A stretch of 64,000 nucleotides of DNA, from the NCBI GenBank assembly GCA_937951615.1, contig CALFBH010000012.1:1-64000 (forward strand). Reading direction: 5' to 3'. Shown piece by piece: positions 1 through 9,390 of this stretch. Under the pieces are notes generated by a model. The model saw only the letters and a list, made by a program, of their open reading frames with translations. It searched no databases and had not been told where the DNA came from. Within the stretch, counting starts at the first letter, position 1; each line of letters begins with the position of its first letter. The position numbers were made by a program, and so were the translations under genes. The stretch comes from an uncultured Saprospiraceae bacterium (GTDB lineage: Bacteria > Bacteroidota > Bacteroidia > Chitinophagales > Saprospiraceae).

Positions 1-86
1 ATTCTAAGCTAGGGCAAACACACCAAAATGATCTATTTTAACACGGGCTAATATGGCGAAAAACATGTCGCAGCTACGCAGCTAAA

Positions 87-1106
87 ATGCTGTTGGTCGA
101 CTATTTTCTACAAACGTTTAGCATCTACGAAGCTAGTTCAGCATTCTTGTTCGAAATAAAACGTAAATTTGAACAAGAAATTAATTTTATTTTTAAAAAT
201 CTGAAACCAACTAAGCCTATCATCAGACAAGAACACATTGTGCCGGAAGGCACGTCCAAAGCCCGCCTTAGCGATTATGCCTGCACGATATTTCCTTCCA
301 TTCCTTCCCGTAAAGGCATTAAAAAAGCGATTAAACGCGGCGCAATAATAGTCAATGGCAAAGTTGCTGAAACCGGACGCTGGATAATGCCCGGCATGAA
401 AATCGACTGGATATATACGGAACACAAAGTACCTAAGAAGTTTGAACTGGAGCTGAAAGTGGTGTATGAAGATGAGCAATTAGCGGTGATCTGGAAACCT
501 GCGGGATTGGTGGTGAGTGGAAACCAGTTCAGGACAGTGGAGAATGCATTGGCGCATAATGTACAACGCTCCACTAAGCAGGATGCACTGCAATGGGCAA
601 GACCTGTACACCGATTGGACGCGCCAACTTCTGGATTGCTGCTTGTCGCAAAAACTATGAAAGCATTGGTGTTGCTTAGCCGACAATTTGAACAACAAAA
701 AATAGAAAAGAAATACGTAGCTATTGTCATTGGACAAACTCCAGAACAAGGTTTATTTGAACAGGCAATTGAGGAGAAGCCTGCATACACCCGATTTGAG
801 CGGATAGATTGTGTTTCTTCACTGCGCAATACTCATCTTTCCTTGCTTTATCTTTATCCGAAAACAGGCAGAACACATCAGCTTCGTCGTCATCTTGCAG
901 ATGCCGGCTTCCCTATAATGGGCGATAAACTGTATGGCACAAGAGGCGAAATCCTAAAAGGAAAAGGGCTGTTTTTGACTGCTGTTGAATTGTCTTTTTT
1001 GCATCCAGAAACAGAGGAACAATTGACTATTAGTGTGGATGTTCCTTATAAATTTAATGCATTATTAGAACGGGAGCAACGAAGGTGGGAAAAGTATCAA
1101 TCATAA
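87..1106 (+). CDS. RluA-family pseudouridine synthase
   Basis: Probably isomerises uridine to pseudouridine in rRNA or tRNA. Visible: an S4-like RNA-binding segment at about residues 58-105 (RKGIKKAIKRG, INGK-type turn) and the RluA catalytic motif HRLDAPTSGLLLVAK with catalytic Asp178. The motif GRTHQLRRHL near residue 265 is also typical of the family. The only in-frame ATG is at 87, but the first ~45 residues do not look like family sequence and lie in palindromic, intergenic-looking DNA. Relatives tend to start near the segment VPEGTSKARLSDY, so a GTG at 240 is an alternative start. The exact target nucleotide cannot be told. It is followed 31 bp later by a lipoprotein gene on the same strand. 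Confidence 0.85.
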   Translation: MLLVDYFLQTFSIYEASSAFLFEIKRKFEQEINFIFKNLKPTKPIIRQEHIVPEGTSKARLSDYACTIFPSIPSRKGIKKAIKRGAIIVNGKVAETGRWIMPGMKIDWIYTEHKVPKKFELELKVVYEDEQLAVIWKPAGLVVSGNQFRTVENALAHNVQRSTKQDALQWARPVHRLDAPTSGLLLVAKTMKALVLLSRQFEQQKIEKKYVAIVIGQTPEQGLFEQAIEEKPAYTRFERIDCVSSLRNTHLSLLYLYPKTGRTHQLRRHLADAGFPIMGDKLYGTRGEILKGKGLFLTAVELSFLHPETEEQLTISVDVPYKFNALLEREQRRWEKYQS

Positions 1107-1137
1107 ATCAATTATAAACCATCATAAACGGAAGAAA

Positions 1138-1761
1138 ATGAAACTCAAAAATAGCATCTACATATTGATAATCGTAATAGCAAATAGTTGTACTAATTCT
1201 CCTGAACAACAAACTATTTCCCATGAAGAATCTTCAACAACTCCTAAAGTTTTGGCAGATAATTCTGATTATAAAAACTTTATTCCCAAAAGACGGGATT
1301 CTGATATTATTTCCAATTTATATAAAGAGGCATTAAGCAAGAATACCGAATTAAATCAGTTAAATAAAGAAATAAAAAAGATTGCCAACACAAAAAGAGA
1401 CAGTCTTTCTGCTTACCAAAAATATGCTCAAATTAATCAAGATTATTGGAATCGGACGCAGGTCTATGCAAATCGAATTAGTGATTCAACATTAAGAAAA
1501 TCAACCCTCGAAATCTTCGAAATGCTTGAATCAAAATATAAAAACAGTATATCTGAACACAATAGAACCTTAAAAAATATCAACAACCGAACCGCAGTAT
1601 TACAAGACCAATTGATCGTAATGCAATTACTGATCACCGAACCAATGATGAAGAATTACCAGTTAAACGAAAAACCTGATATCGAATCAATGAAAACAAT
1701 CATAACCGAATATGATAGGCTGATAAAAGAATCGAAAGAATTTACAAAAACTATAAAGTAG
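1138..1761 (+). CDS. Hypothetical coiled-coil lipoprotein
   Basis: This 207-residue protein has a short signal peptide ending in a lipobox (VIANSC, Cys18), so it should be lipid-anchored to the cell envelope. The mature part is rich in Lys, Glu, Asn and Ser, with long predicted helices (residues about 65-200) and a likely coiled coil. I do not recognise a family. It lies 31 bp after the pseudouridine synthase gene on the same strand, but nothing suggests a shared function. A spacer rich in ACCAATMACCAAT words separates its end from the convergent LRR gene. Confidence 0.6.
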   Translation: MKLKNSIYILIIVIANSCTNSPEQQTISHEESSTTPKVLADNSDYKNFIPKRRDSDIISNLYKEALSKNTELNQLNKEIKKIANTKRDSLSAYQKYAQINQDYWNRTQVYANRISDSTLRKSTLEIFEMLESKYKNSISEHNRTLKNINNRTAVLQDQLIVMQLLITEPMMKNYQLNEKPDIESMKTIITEYDRLIKESKEFTKTIK

Positions 1762-1800
1762 GCAACAGATTTTACGCTCAAACTTTAAGTGTTTTCAGCA

Positions 1801-1890
1801 ATTTCACCAATAATCAGTCACTAATATTCTAATTACCAATACACCAATCACCAATACACCAATCACTAATCACCAATACACCAATCACCA
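1801..1890. repeat. Low-complexity array of ACCAATCACCAAT / ACCAATACACC words
   Basis: The spacer between two convergent genes consists largely of imperfectly repeated 9-15 bp words built on CCAATCACCAATACA. The composition is strongly A/C/T with almost no G on this strand. It is one of several oligomer-word arrays in the intergenic DNA of this window. No hairpin partner was found. Confidence 0.7.
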
Positions 1891-1893
1891 AAC

Positions 1894-2913
1894 TCACCCC
1901 TTCACGCGAACACTATAATAAATCTTCGTATTGGGAAAAGTAGATTGCATTTTACGAAACTGTTCAGTCGAAACCCCATTGTTTTTAATATCTAGTCGCT
2001 TGAGATTTTTCAGATTATTGATTTTGTCAAATACAGCTTTGAGGTAATTATCATCTAAAGAAAGTACTTCTAGTTGAGTCATGCTGTTCAGCTCTTCGGG
2101 CAAAATGGTGATTTTGTTTCTGCCCATGTTGAGTTTGGTGAGGGCAGGAAGTTCGGTCAGTACTTTTGGGATACGGGTGAATTGATTTCCTTTCAGATAG
2201 ATAGAAGACAATTTGGTCAGTTGATTCAGTGTAGCAGGTAATTTGCTGAGATCATTATAACCAAGCCATAGCCATTGCAATTCGGTTAACTTGCCAATCT
2301 CGCGTGGGATTTCTTTTAGGGCATTTCCAGAACAACCGAGATTTTTTAGTTTGGTCAGTTTTCCTATTGAACCTGGTAATTCTTCCAAGAGATTACTACT
2401 TAAAAACAATTCTTCCAGATTTATTAGCTGACCAATTTCATCAGGGATTTCTTCGAGGCGCAATTGCGAACAATCCAATTTGCGTAAAGCAGTCAGCTCA
2501 AATAATTCGTCTGGCAGTTCAGCAATTTTATTTCCAGTATTTTTGACTTTTGCATCACTGGCAGCATTGCCCAAGCCTAAAAATCCCAAATTTTTCAAAT
2601 GACCAATCTCAGAAGGGACTTCCTCAATATTATTATTGGTAAAATCCAGATAAACCAAGTTCGTCAGTTGCCCGATGTCTGCTGGAATTTCTTTGATTTT
2701 ATTGTCTTTAAAACTGACAAATTTCAGGTTTTTAAGTTTGAAGACCTCTGCTGGGATTTCTTCCAATTCCTGTGCCATGAGGCTCAACTTGATAACATTC
2801 GCTTCGTTACCGCGTGTTTCTTCAATGGATTTATAGGTTTTAATTTGTCCGAATAGGGTGGCAGAAAGCAGCAGAGCGGACAGCATAAATGCATATTTTA
2901 ATACATGTATCAT
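1894..2913 (-). CDS. Secreted leucine-rich repeat protein
   Basis: A Sec signal peptide at the N-terminus (FMLSALLLSATLFGQ) is followed by about ten leucine-rich repeats of ~23 residues with the LPxxIGxLxxLxxLxLxxN pattern (e.g. EELPGSIGKLTKLKNLGCS). It has 339 residues from the chosen start. An upstream ATG at 2961 would add 16 polar residues in front of the signal peptide, so the ATG at 2913 is preferred. LRR arrays usually bind proteins. With no T9SS sorting domain or lipobox it may be periplasmic or released. The ligand is unknown. It faces away from lpdA, with a ~210 bp divergent spacer. Confidence 0.8.
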   Translation of the reverse strand: MIHVLKYAFMLSALLLSATLFGQIKTYKSIEETRGNEANVIKLSLMAQELEEIPAEVFKLKNLKFVSFKDNKIKEIPADIGQLTNLVYLDFTNNNIEEVPSEIGHLKNLGFLGLGNAASDAKVKNTGNKIAELPDELFELTALRKLDCSQLRLEEIPDEIGQLINLEELFLSSNLLEELPGSIGKLTKLKNLGCSGNALKEIPREIGKLTELQWLWLGYNDLSKLPATLNQLTKLSSIYLKGNQFTRIPKVLTELPALTKLNMGRNKITILPEELNSMTQLEVLSLDDNYLKAVFDKINNLKNLKRLDIKNNGVSTEQFRKMQSTFPNTKIYYSVRVKG

Positions 2914-3091
2914 TTTCGACAGTTTTTTAATGATTTCAAAATTATCCGGTGAATCGCACATTACACCAAATAATCTCCAATTTACAAACGAAAAAAAATC
3001 GTTTTATTGTGTTTTTACTATTCCTTTTGCAATTTTAATTCCAATTATAAAAGAAGGTCATTAATAGGACACATTTATTTTACAAATAACT

Positions 3092-3099
3092 TACCTTTG
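3092..3099 (+). promoter_or_regulatory. Putative -7 promoter element of lpdA
   Basis: TACCTTTG matches the Bacteroidota sigma-ABfr -7 consensus TAnnTTTG and lies 25 bp before the lpdA ATG. No clear TTTG is seen at the -33 distance. It would give a 5' leader of about 20 nt. Confidence 0.45.
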
Positions 3100-3124
3100 C
3101 AGCAAATTTTAAAAAAAGATAATC

Positions 3125-4519
3125 ATGAATTACGATGTAATAGTAGTCGGCTCAGGTCCCGGCGGATATGTAGCTGCCATTCGCGCTTCTCAATTAGGCT
3201 TAAAAACTGCAGTAGTAGAAAAAGAATCGCTTGGAGGCATTTGTCTGAATTGGGGTTGTATTCCTACAAAAGCATTGCTGAAAAGTGCGCAGGTATTTGA
3301 ATATATTGGTCATGCAGCGGATTATGGGATAAAAGTCGCGAAGCCAAAAGCAGATTTTGGTGGCATGGTCAGTCGTAGTCGTGGCGTAGCAGATGGCATG
3401 AGCAAAGGCGTGACTTTTTTGATGAAAAAGAATAAGATTGACGTCTTAAAAGGGCATGGACGACTGGCAACTGGCAAGCAAGTAGAAGTGACAGATGAGA
3501 AGGGCGCGAAAAAACTATACGCTGCAAAACACATCATTCTGGCTACTGGTGGACGCGCGCGTGCTTTACCAAATTTGCCGATTGATGGCAAAAAAATCAT
3601 CGAATACCGCAAGGCGATGTCTATGGAAAAGCAGCCTAAATCTATGGTGGTGGTTGGTGCTGGCGCGATTGGAGTAGAGTTTGCTTATTTTTATAATGCG
3701 ATTGGCACGAAAGTGACGATTGTAGAATATATGGACAGAATTGTACCCAATGAAGATTCAGATGTGTCGAGAGAATTGACCAAGATTTTCAAAAAATCGG
3801 GTATTGATATTATTACCAAGGCATCAGTAGAAAAAGTGAATACCAAAGGCAGTGGCTGTAAGGTAGAATATAAAAATCTGAAAGACAATAAGATGGCAAC
3901 GCTGAGTTGTGATGTGGTCTTGTCGGCAGTGGGTGTAGCACCCAATACAGAAGATGTTGGCTTGGAAAAGCTGGGCGTAAAAACGGAGCGGGGTCAAGTT
4001 GTTGTAGATGAATTTTATCGCACCAATGTGGCTGGCGTGTATGCCATTGGCGATATTGTAAAAGGACCAGCTCTAGCGCATGTGGCCAGTGCAGAAGCCA
4101 TTACTTGTGTCGAAGCCATTGCAGGACATCATCCTGAGCCGATTGATTATAATAATATTCCTGGCTGTACATACTGTTCACCAGAAATTGCATCGGTAGG
4201 TTATACAGAAGCTAAGGCGAAGGAAGCTGGTTATGAAGTGAAGGTCGGCAAATTTCCATTTTCGGCTTCGGGTAAAGCAAGTGCGGCAGGTGCAAAAGAA
4301 GGTTTTGTCAAACTCATTTTTGATGCGAAATACGGAGAGTTGCTTGGCGCACACATGATTGGCGCGAATGTCACGGAGATGATTGCAGAGATAGTTGCTA
4401 TCCGAAAACTAGAAACGACTGGACATGAAATTATCAAAACCGTCCATCCACATCCGACGATGAGTGAGGCGGTGATGGAAGCTGCTGCTGCGGCTTATGG
4501 TGAGGTGATTCATTTGTAA
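3125..4519 (+). CDS. lpdA: Dihydrolipoyl dehydrogenase (E3)
   Basis: This FAD-dependent E3 subunit reoxidises dihydrolipoamide of the 2-oxoacid dehydrogenase complexes (and glycine cleavage) using NAD+. The 464-residue length is normal. Visible: the FAD-binding GSGPGGY at residues 9-15, redox-active disulfide GGICLNWGC (Cys40, Cys45), NAD-binding GAGAIGVEFA, second FAD motif YAIGDIV, and the C-terminal HPHPTMSEA with the His-Glu catalytic pair. The ATG at 3125 begins directly at the first beta-strand. It is a single-gene unit with its own promoter and a downstream hairpin; E1/E2 genes are not in the window. Confidence 0.96.
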   Translation: MNYDVIVVGSGPGGYVAAIRASQLGLKTAVVEKESLGGICLNWGCIPTKALLKSAQVFEYIGHAADYGIKVAKPKADFGGMVSRSRGVADGMSKGVTFLMKKNKIDVLKGHGRLATGKQVEVTDEKGAKKLYAAKHIILATGGRARALPNLPIDGKKIIEYRKAMSMEKQPKSMVVVGAGAIGVEFAYFYNAIGTKVTIVEYMDRIVPNEDSDVSRELTKIFKKSGIDIITKASVEKVNTKGSGCKVEYKNLKDNKMATLSCDVVLSAVGVAPNTEDVGLEKLGVKTERGQVVVDEFYRTNVAGVYAIGDIVKGPALAHVASAEAITCVEAIAGHHPEPIDYNNIPGCTYCSPEIASVGYTEAKAKEAGYEVKVGKFPFSASGKASAAGAKEGFVKLIFDAKYGELLGAHMIGANVTEMIAEIVAIRKLETTGHEIIKTVHPHPTMSEAVMEAAAAAYGEVIHL

Positions 4520-4537
4520 GGTGTGTTGATGTGTTGT

Positions 4538-4579
4538 GGTGTTATTGTGTTGTCGTATTTCGCGCTGTACAATAACACC
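4538..4579 (+). terminator. Hairpin downstream of lpdA
   Basis: An 11-bp perfect inverted repeat, GGTGTTATTGT (4538-4548) and ACAATAACACC (4569-4579), has a 20-nt loop and is followed by ATTTTTG. It sits 18 bp after the lpdA stop. The surrounding GTGTTGATGTGTTG words belong to the same word family as those near hemB, fur and 13.4 kb. Confidence 0.55.
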
Positions 4580-4656
4580 ATTTTTGTATCATCTGGATTT
4601 CCAGAAATTCTAGATTTCTGTTGCTTCTTTTGCGGGGTCGTTTTTCTCTGCGCTTT

Positions 4657-6120
4657 TCAGTTTTTGTTATTTGGAGATAAGTTTGAAAACTTGTTCTCAA
4701 GAGAGTTTCGTCCGACGACATAGCAATACAAACTGGCAGGAATAAAATCAAATTTTAAACCATCAGATGAAATTGAATCTTCTATATCAATAGTTGTTAT
4801 TGTAATATTTTCTAAATTATGTTTTTTACAAAACAACTTTGCTTGTTTCAATTCAGATATATTCTTAACAATTCGGTTAGACCATTTTATTTCGATACAC
4901 CAGTCAGGTTTTTGATTGGCAATATTCAGCGCGACCATATCAATTTCTCCTGATTTCCAACGAGCATAATGTAGGGAATTCGCATTCTGATGATGCTGCC
5001 ATTGTGCAAAAATGGCAGTTTCTACCATATTACCAATAACACCATCGGTAGCATTGACTGGAGAAAATAAAGCACTTCGCAGCGAGGGATTTGTCAAATA
5101 TATTTTAAAGAAATTAGCTCGTTTAAATTTCTTTGCATTTTGGTCAATCCGATAAAGAACCTTAATCAAAAAAGCAGCTTCTAGGTAAGTAATATATTTT
5201 TTAATCGTATTTTTGGAAACGCCTGAATTTTGAGCAAGACCATCCAATGACATTTCATTGCCCGAATTATAGGCAATGTAAGTAAACAAAGAATTGAGCT
5301 CCTGAATATCTTGAATACCGTAAAGACTTGGTAAATCCCGCATCAAAACCTTGTCAATAATATCATTGCGAATATATCTGCCAGGGTCAGTCTGAATAGA
5401 GGTTGAAAGAGAAAGTTCAGGATAACCACCATAATTGATGTAATCCATAAATTTTTGATTGAGCCTTTTTATATCTGTTGATTTGTACTCTGACAAGCCT
5501 ATTGTATTCTCAAAAGATATTGATTGTTGTTCCTCCTCTATCAAATCCTCACTTCCCGTCAAAGCAAGAAACTCATGAAAGGTTAAAGGCGGTAGAATAA
5601 AATCCGTAAAACGCCCAGCTCCCGATTCTCGGCTTTTGAGTTTCAAAGCGGCGGCAGCCGAGCCAGAAACGATAAACTTAAAATTATGATAAGAATCCAC
5701 GAGAGATTTTAAATGAACTTCCCAGCCTTTGAGATACTGAATTTCATCAAAAAAAATATAAAGCTCTTCTGATAGTTTTTTTGAATTTGTTTTTAGGTAT
5801 AAATTAAGTAATTCTTCTAAGGCAATGCCATTATAAAGTGGCGTTTCAGTAGAAAAATAACAGATGTTTTTTGCTTCAACTCCAGATTCTAACAGTTTTT
5901 GAATGGATTGAAATAACATGACCGTTTTGCCAACCCTTCTGGGTCCCATCAAAACTAAAGCCCTTTTTATGCTGCGTTCAATGAGTAAAGGATAAAAAAG
6001 CTGAAAATATCCACGCCGCTGCATTTTACTGTAAAAGGTATCAATTTTGTTCGATTCCCACCAGGGATTTTCGAACTTCATTCTATCAATAACCTGCTCT
6101 TTTGAAAATTTAATAGCCAT
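4657..6120 (-). CDS. AAA-type ATPase with DUF4143 domain
   Basis: This 487-residue protein belongs to the large family of AAA ATPases with a C-terminal DUF4143 domain; its physiological role is not established. Visible: Walker A GPRRVGKT (residues 59-66), Walker B with FFDEIQYL, a sensor-like VSGSAA segment, a helix-turn-helix-like stretch NSGVSKNTIKKYITYLE, and a DUF4143 C-terminus ending in an IDMV...WCIEIKWS nuclease-like core. The last feature resembles the PD-(D/E)XK remnants often noted in this family. These genes are often strain-variable. It is a single-gene unit, convergent with lpdA. Confidence 0.85.
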   Translation of the reverse strand: MAIKFSKEQVIDRMKFENPWWESNKIDTFYSKMQRRGYFQLFYPLLIERSIKRALVLMGPRRVGKTVMLFQSIQKLLESGVEAKNICYFSTETPLYNGIALEELLNLYLKTNSKKLSEELYIFFDEIQYLKGWEVHLKSLVDSYHNFKFIVSGSAAAALKLKSRESGAGRFTDFILPPLTFHEFLALTGSEDLIEEEQQSISFENTIGLSEYKSTDIKRLNQKFMDYINYGGYPELSLSTSIQTDPGRYIRNDIIDKVLMRDLPSLYGIQDIQELNSLFTYIAYNSGNEMSLDGLAQNSGVSKNTIKKYITYLEAAFLIKVLYRIDQNAKKFKRANFFKIYLTNPSLRSALFSPVNATDGVIGNMVETAIFAQWQHHQNANSLHYARWKSGEIDMVALNIANQKPDWCIEIKWSNRIVKNISELKQAKLFCKKHNLENITITTIDIEDSISSDGLKFDFIPASLYCYVVGRNSLENKFSNLSPNNKN

Positions 6121-6191
6121 TTAAAGTCATTTTGTTAATCTTAGTTAAAGGTAAATAAAACTTTTAAGATTAACAAATTGATCTTATTGAC

Positions 6192-7235
6192 TTAAAATTC
6201 TTCCAAATTCTCCCGCAGCACATCAATATCCAATAAACGCTCAAAATCTTCTGCCAGATATTTCCCTAATTCCCTTGCTGTGAGCCAGACTTCCATACGT
6301 TTATCCTGATCGTCGGCATAAGCATAAAAATCTTTCAAATCGGTCAGCTTTTGATTGGGCAGCATATTGATAAACGCTTCTGATGGATAGAGCAGCAGCG
6401 TATTGTCATGGTGTTTGGAATATCGAAAAGGATGGTGTTTGTCGAACCAGCCCGGCTTGATATGACCAAAAAAATGTGGATGCAGGACAATGCCGTCTTC
6501 AAAATTATAGTTCAAATCAATATGGTAATCAACCACGCCGCCATCCCAGCAATCTTGTCCATTGATGACAACAGGGTTCATGACCAAGGGAATTGCACCA
6601 CTTGCCTGTAAAGCGGGTACGATATTCTGCTCATCCAATTGAATATGCTGCGAAGCAATCCCATCATCCAGGAAAATAGATTCTTTTGCCGTAGAAAAAG
6701 TCAGCCTTTTCATGTTCCGATTTAGGCTTTTTCGATACAGCCAATGCTGAAATCCTATGCGCCCAAATTTCCATTTCAACTGGCTTTCAGTCATCTCTTT
6801 TGAAGAAAATAAAGCCTGCGATACACCGACGTGTAGTTTTTTTGTCGGATGCTGAAGTATGTGTTGAGCATCATCCCGAAGTGCCTGGGTAACGATTTTA
6901 TAGCAACCCGCAGAAATTTCTGACAGGGGCGGATTATCTGAATATCGCTGATGGATGTATTCATAAGACAATCTGTTCATGGCTTCAACGGGATTGCTGT
7001 GCAGATGAGCCATAGATCGCCAGGCCCCAATAGAACCACCAATAAAATGAATAGTATGCTGATGTTCTGACAAAAAATGCTGCATTAAGTACCTATCCAA
7101 ATGGTAGAGAATAATCCACTTCGGTCCACCGGCGGCAGAAGCCATGACTTTGACGTCTTCCACTTTTAAGCCATTGTCCATGAGTTTTGGGTAGGCTTTT
7201 TTGCCAGCTTTTACATTCAGGTATTTGGTTCTCAT
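6192..7235 (-). CDS. Patatin-like phospholipase family protein
   Basis: A probable serine acyl hydrolase. Visible: an oxyanion-hole-like segment AAGGPKW (residues 34-40), nucleophile elbow GGSIG with Ser68, and the DGG motif with Asp231 that completes the Ser-Asp dyad. No signal peptide or membrane segment is visible, so it is probably cytosolic. The substrate is unknown. The elbow fits the G-x-S-x-G pattern of the family. It lies 71 bp downstream of the ATPase start on the same strand, with no evidence of shared function. Confidence 0.75.
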   Translation of the reverse strand: MRTKYLNVKAGKKAYPKLMDNGLKVEDVKVMASAAGGPKWIILYHLDRYLMQHFLSEHQHTIHFIGGSIGAWRSMAHLHSNPVEAMNRLSYEYIHQRYSDNPPLSEISAGCYKIVTQALRDDAQHILQHPTKKLHVGVSQALFSSKEMTESQLKWKFGRIGFQHWLYRKSLNRNMKRLTFSTAKESIFLDDGIASQHIQLDEQNIVPALQASGAIPLVMNPVVINGQDCWDGGVVDYHIDLNYNFEDGIVLHPHFFGHIKPGWFDKHHPFRYSKHHDNTLLLYPSEAFINMLPNQKLTDLKDFYAYADDQDKRMEVWLTARELGKYLAEDFERLLDIDVLRENLEEF

Positions 7236-7318
7236 TGCAATTTAATTTGAACCTGAAAACTACGACTTCTAGTTGTCTTTTTTTAATTGCAGGTAATTAA
7301 TCGTATTTTAAAGTATAA

Positions 7319-7483
7319 CTATTTCCTAAATTCCATAATCAATCCTTCGTTTTCTGCACTTTGTTCTAAAGTTAGAAATGCGCTTAAATCTACTGAGCCT
7401 GTGAGTTCATCTATTCTGGCGCGGTCGTGAATGTCGCACAACCTTGCCCAGTCGGTTTTTTGATATGGTCTGATGTCTAACAT
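7319..7483 (-). pseudogene. Truncated GNAT acetyltransferase N-terminus
   Basis: A short 54-codon frame begins MLDIRPYQKTDWARLCDIHD and continues with a GSVDLSAFLTLEQ segment, typical of the first strand and helices of GNAT N-acetyltransferases. It then stops at 7319. The acetyl-CoA-binding motif (RxxGxG/A) and all later strands are missing, and the 85 bp that follow show no continuation in another frame. It is therefore most likely a decayed gene rather than an active enzyme, although a short expressed peptide cannot be excluded. Confidence 0.55.
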
Positions 7484-7531
7484 TTTTTTGTTTTAATTCT
7501 AAATTTTAACAAGATACAATTTTTTACAAAA

Positions 7532-7563
7532 AAGCCCACCGACAAATGATTGCAGGCAGGCTT
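7532..7563 (-). terminator. Possible terminator downstream of the AGCS symporter gene
   Basis: On the minus strand AAGCC...GGCTT arms close a hairpin that is followed by TTTTTTG. The inner stem is imperfect. It lies ~235 nt beyond the symporter stop and just before the GNAT fragment. Confidence 0.35.
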
Positions 7564-7703
7564 GGATAATTGAACACAGTTTTATATTGTTCTTCTGGGG
7601 GACTTCCTGGCGACTGGTCGTTAGTATAAAAGAGTTTTCGATTTACGCTGTTAAAAAATAGTTTATAAAAACGAAAACCAGTCGCCGAGAAGTTTTATGT
7701 AAA

Positions 7704-7791
7704 TAAGTGGAAATACAAATTCAAACATCAAATACAAATACAAAAGGCTATTGATAATAAACCTTTAGTCGAATTGGAAGTGACGTTTATT
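7704..7791 (-). repeat. Dispersed ~90-bp element, copy A
   Basis: Read on the minus strand it starts AAACGTCACTTCCAATT, passes TTATTATCAATAG, and ends with TTTGTATTTGATGTTTG and ATTTCCACTTA. Essentially the same order of blocks occurs at 24931-25018 on the plus strand, with partial copies at 28470, 36565, 42836, 47511 and 49410. Confidence 0.75.
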
Positions 7792-7797
7792 TACACT

Positions 7798-9369
7798 TTA
7801 TTTTTTATAAGTTTTAATTTCTCCTGTTTCTATACCTTTTAAATATCGGTTCAACTCGCGTTTGACTACTGGAGCCAATAGAATCAAGCCAATCATATTG
7901 GGGAAAATCATGGCAAAAACCATGGCGTCCGAAAACGTGATGACTGCATCTAGTCCGGCTGCTGCGCCGATGACAATGAATACACAGAAAATGATTTTGT
8001 AAACAGTAGCCACTATTTTGCTCTGACCAAATAAGTACATACAAGCCTGTAAGCCATAATACGACCAGGACAACATAGTAGAAAAAGAAAACAAAATAAC
8101 CGCGACAGTCAGCACATAAGGAAACCAGGAATACACCGAGCCAAAAGCCGCAGAAGTTAGTTCAATGCCTGTGCGATCACCACTAGAATTCAGATATTCG
8201 CCTGTGATGATGATAACCAAAGCCGTCATCGTGCAAACCACTACTGTATCAATGAATGGCTCAAGCAAACCCACTAAGCCTTCGCTTGCCGGATATTTTG
8301 TCCGTACCGCAGCATGTGCAATCGAAGCTGAACCAACGCCTGCTTCATTGGAAAAGGCTGCCCTTTGGAAACCTTGGATCAGTACGCCTACAAAACCACC
8401 TGTGACTGCCATTGGTGCAAAAGCTTCTGTAAATATTTTGGCGAAAGCCGAAGGAGTCTGCCCAATATTGCCAATCAAAATCACCACTGCTGCTAATACA
8501 TAAACACCGCACATCAATGGAACAATTTTCTCCGTCGTCGTGCCAATCCGCTTGATGCCGCCAATAATGACGACGCCAACTAAGATCGCCAAAACCAGTC
8601 CATACACAAAGCCACCATAACTCGATTCAACACCCAGTACACCCATAAGGAGTTGAGCAGACTGATTGGCTTGAAACATATTGCCGCCGCCAAATGAACC
8701 GAGCATACAAGCCACTGCAAAAAATATAGCGAGTCCTTTACCAAGTCCAGTTAAGCCCTTTTCTTTTAAGCCTTTGCTCAAATAGTACATCGGGCCGCCA
8801 TAGACTGTCCCATTCGCATCTGTTTCCCGATAACAAACACCAAGCGTACATTCTGTAAATTTGGAAGACATGCCCAGCAAACCAGCAATAATCATCCAAA
8901 AAGTCGCGCCTGGCCCGCCTAGTGAAATAGCAATGGCAACACCAGCAATATTACCCAGCCCAACCGTTGCCGATAAAGCTGCTGTCAATGCTTGAAAATG
9001 GCTGACTTCTCCAGCTATATGGTCTGCTTGAATGGTTTGTAAATCATCCGTTTCACGAGGCTTCGACTTAGGTGGGGTATATTTTCCTCGCACCACATCT
9101 ATGGCCAATTTGAATTTTGTGATATTGACAAATCGGAAATAAATCGTGAATCCAGTTGCACCGAGTATTAATACAATAAGGACAATTGGAATCGAAACTT
9201 CGCCGATAGTTATAGGCGTCATTACCGTGTCAAAGAGCCATTGAGAAATGGGTTGTACCCAGTTGTTGATCTTTTCATCCAGCCCTTGCGACTGGTTTTG
9301 TGCCAGGCTTAATATGGGCATTATAAGCCCAATGACTAAAGCCGTAGCTTTTAGTAGTGCTGTTCTCAT
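7798..9369 (-). CDS. Sodium:alanine symporter family protein (AGCS)
   Basis: A probable Na+-coupled uptake system for alanine or glycine in the inner membrane. The 523-residue product has a signal-like first hydrophobic segment (LIMPILSLAQ), a periplasmic stretch, and then about ten further membrane helices. Family-typical segments include SATVGLGNIAGVA, GGPGATFWM and the long FSNEAGVGSASIAHA motif. The ATG at 9369 is preferred: the upstream ATG at 9393 would place seven extra residues inside a palindromic repeat cassette. It appears to be transcribed alone. Confidence 0.92.
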   Translation of the reverse strand: MRTALLKATALVIGLIMPILSLAQNQSQGLDEKINNWVQPISQWLFDTVMTPITIGEVSIPIVLIVLILGATGFTIYFRFVNITKFKLAIDVVRGKYTPPKSKPRETDDLQTIQADHIAGEVSHFQALTAALSATVGLGNIAGVAIAISLGGPGATFWMIIAGLLGMSSKFTECTLGVCYRETDANGTVYGGPMYYLSKGLKEKGLTGLGKGLAIFFAVACMLGSFGGGNMFQANQSAQLLMGVLGVESSYGGFVYGLVLAILVGVVIIGGIKRIGTTTEKIVPLMCGVYVLAAVVILIGNIGQTPSAFAKIFTEAFAPMAVTGGFVGVLIQGFQRAAFSNEAGVGSASIAHAAVRTKYPASEGLVGLLEPFIDTVVVCTMTALVIIITGEYLNSSGDRTGIELTSAAFGSVYSWFPYVLTVAVILFSFSTMLSWSYYGLQACMYLFGQSKIVATVYKIIFCVFIVIGAAAGLDAVITFSDAMVFAMIFPNMIGLILLAPVVKRELNRYLKGIETGEIKTYKK

Positions 9370-9390
9370 GATATTGTGCTGTTTTACATG

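Larger units (their letters stand above)
7484..7797. other. Intergenic region with inverted repeats and one copy of the ~90-bp dispersed element
   Basis: No gene is visible. Contents: a hairpin at 7532-7563 that would be followed by a T-run on the minus strand (possible terminator of the symporter gene); an inverted pair GGCGACTGGT (7612-7621) / ACCAGTCGCC (7678-7687); and a minus-strand copy of the TTTGAATTTG dispersed element (about 7704-7791) next to the symporter stop codon. Confidence 0.6.

Noticed and set aside
1-86. A gene before the pseudouridine synthase
   Set aside because: The first 86 bases hold palindromic words (CGCAGCTACGCAGCT) and no coding frame that can be supported.
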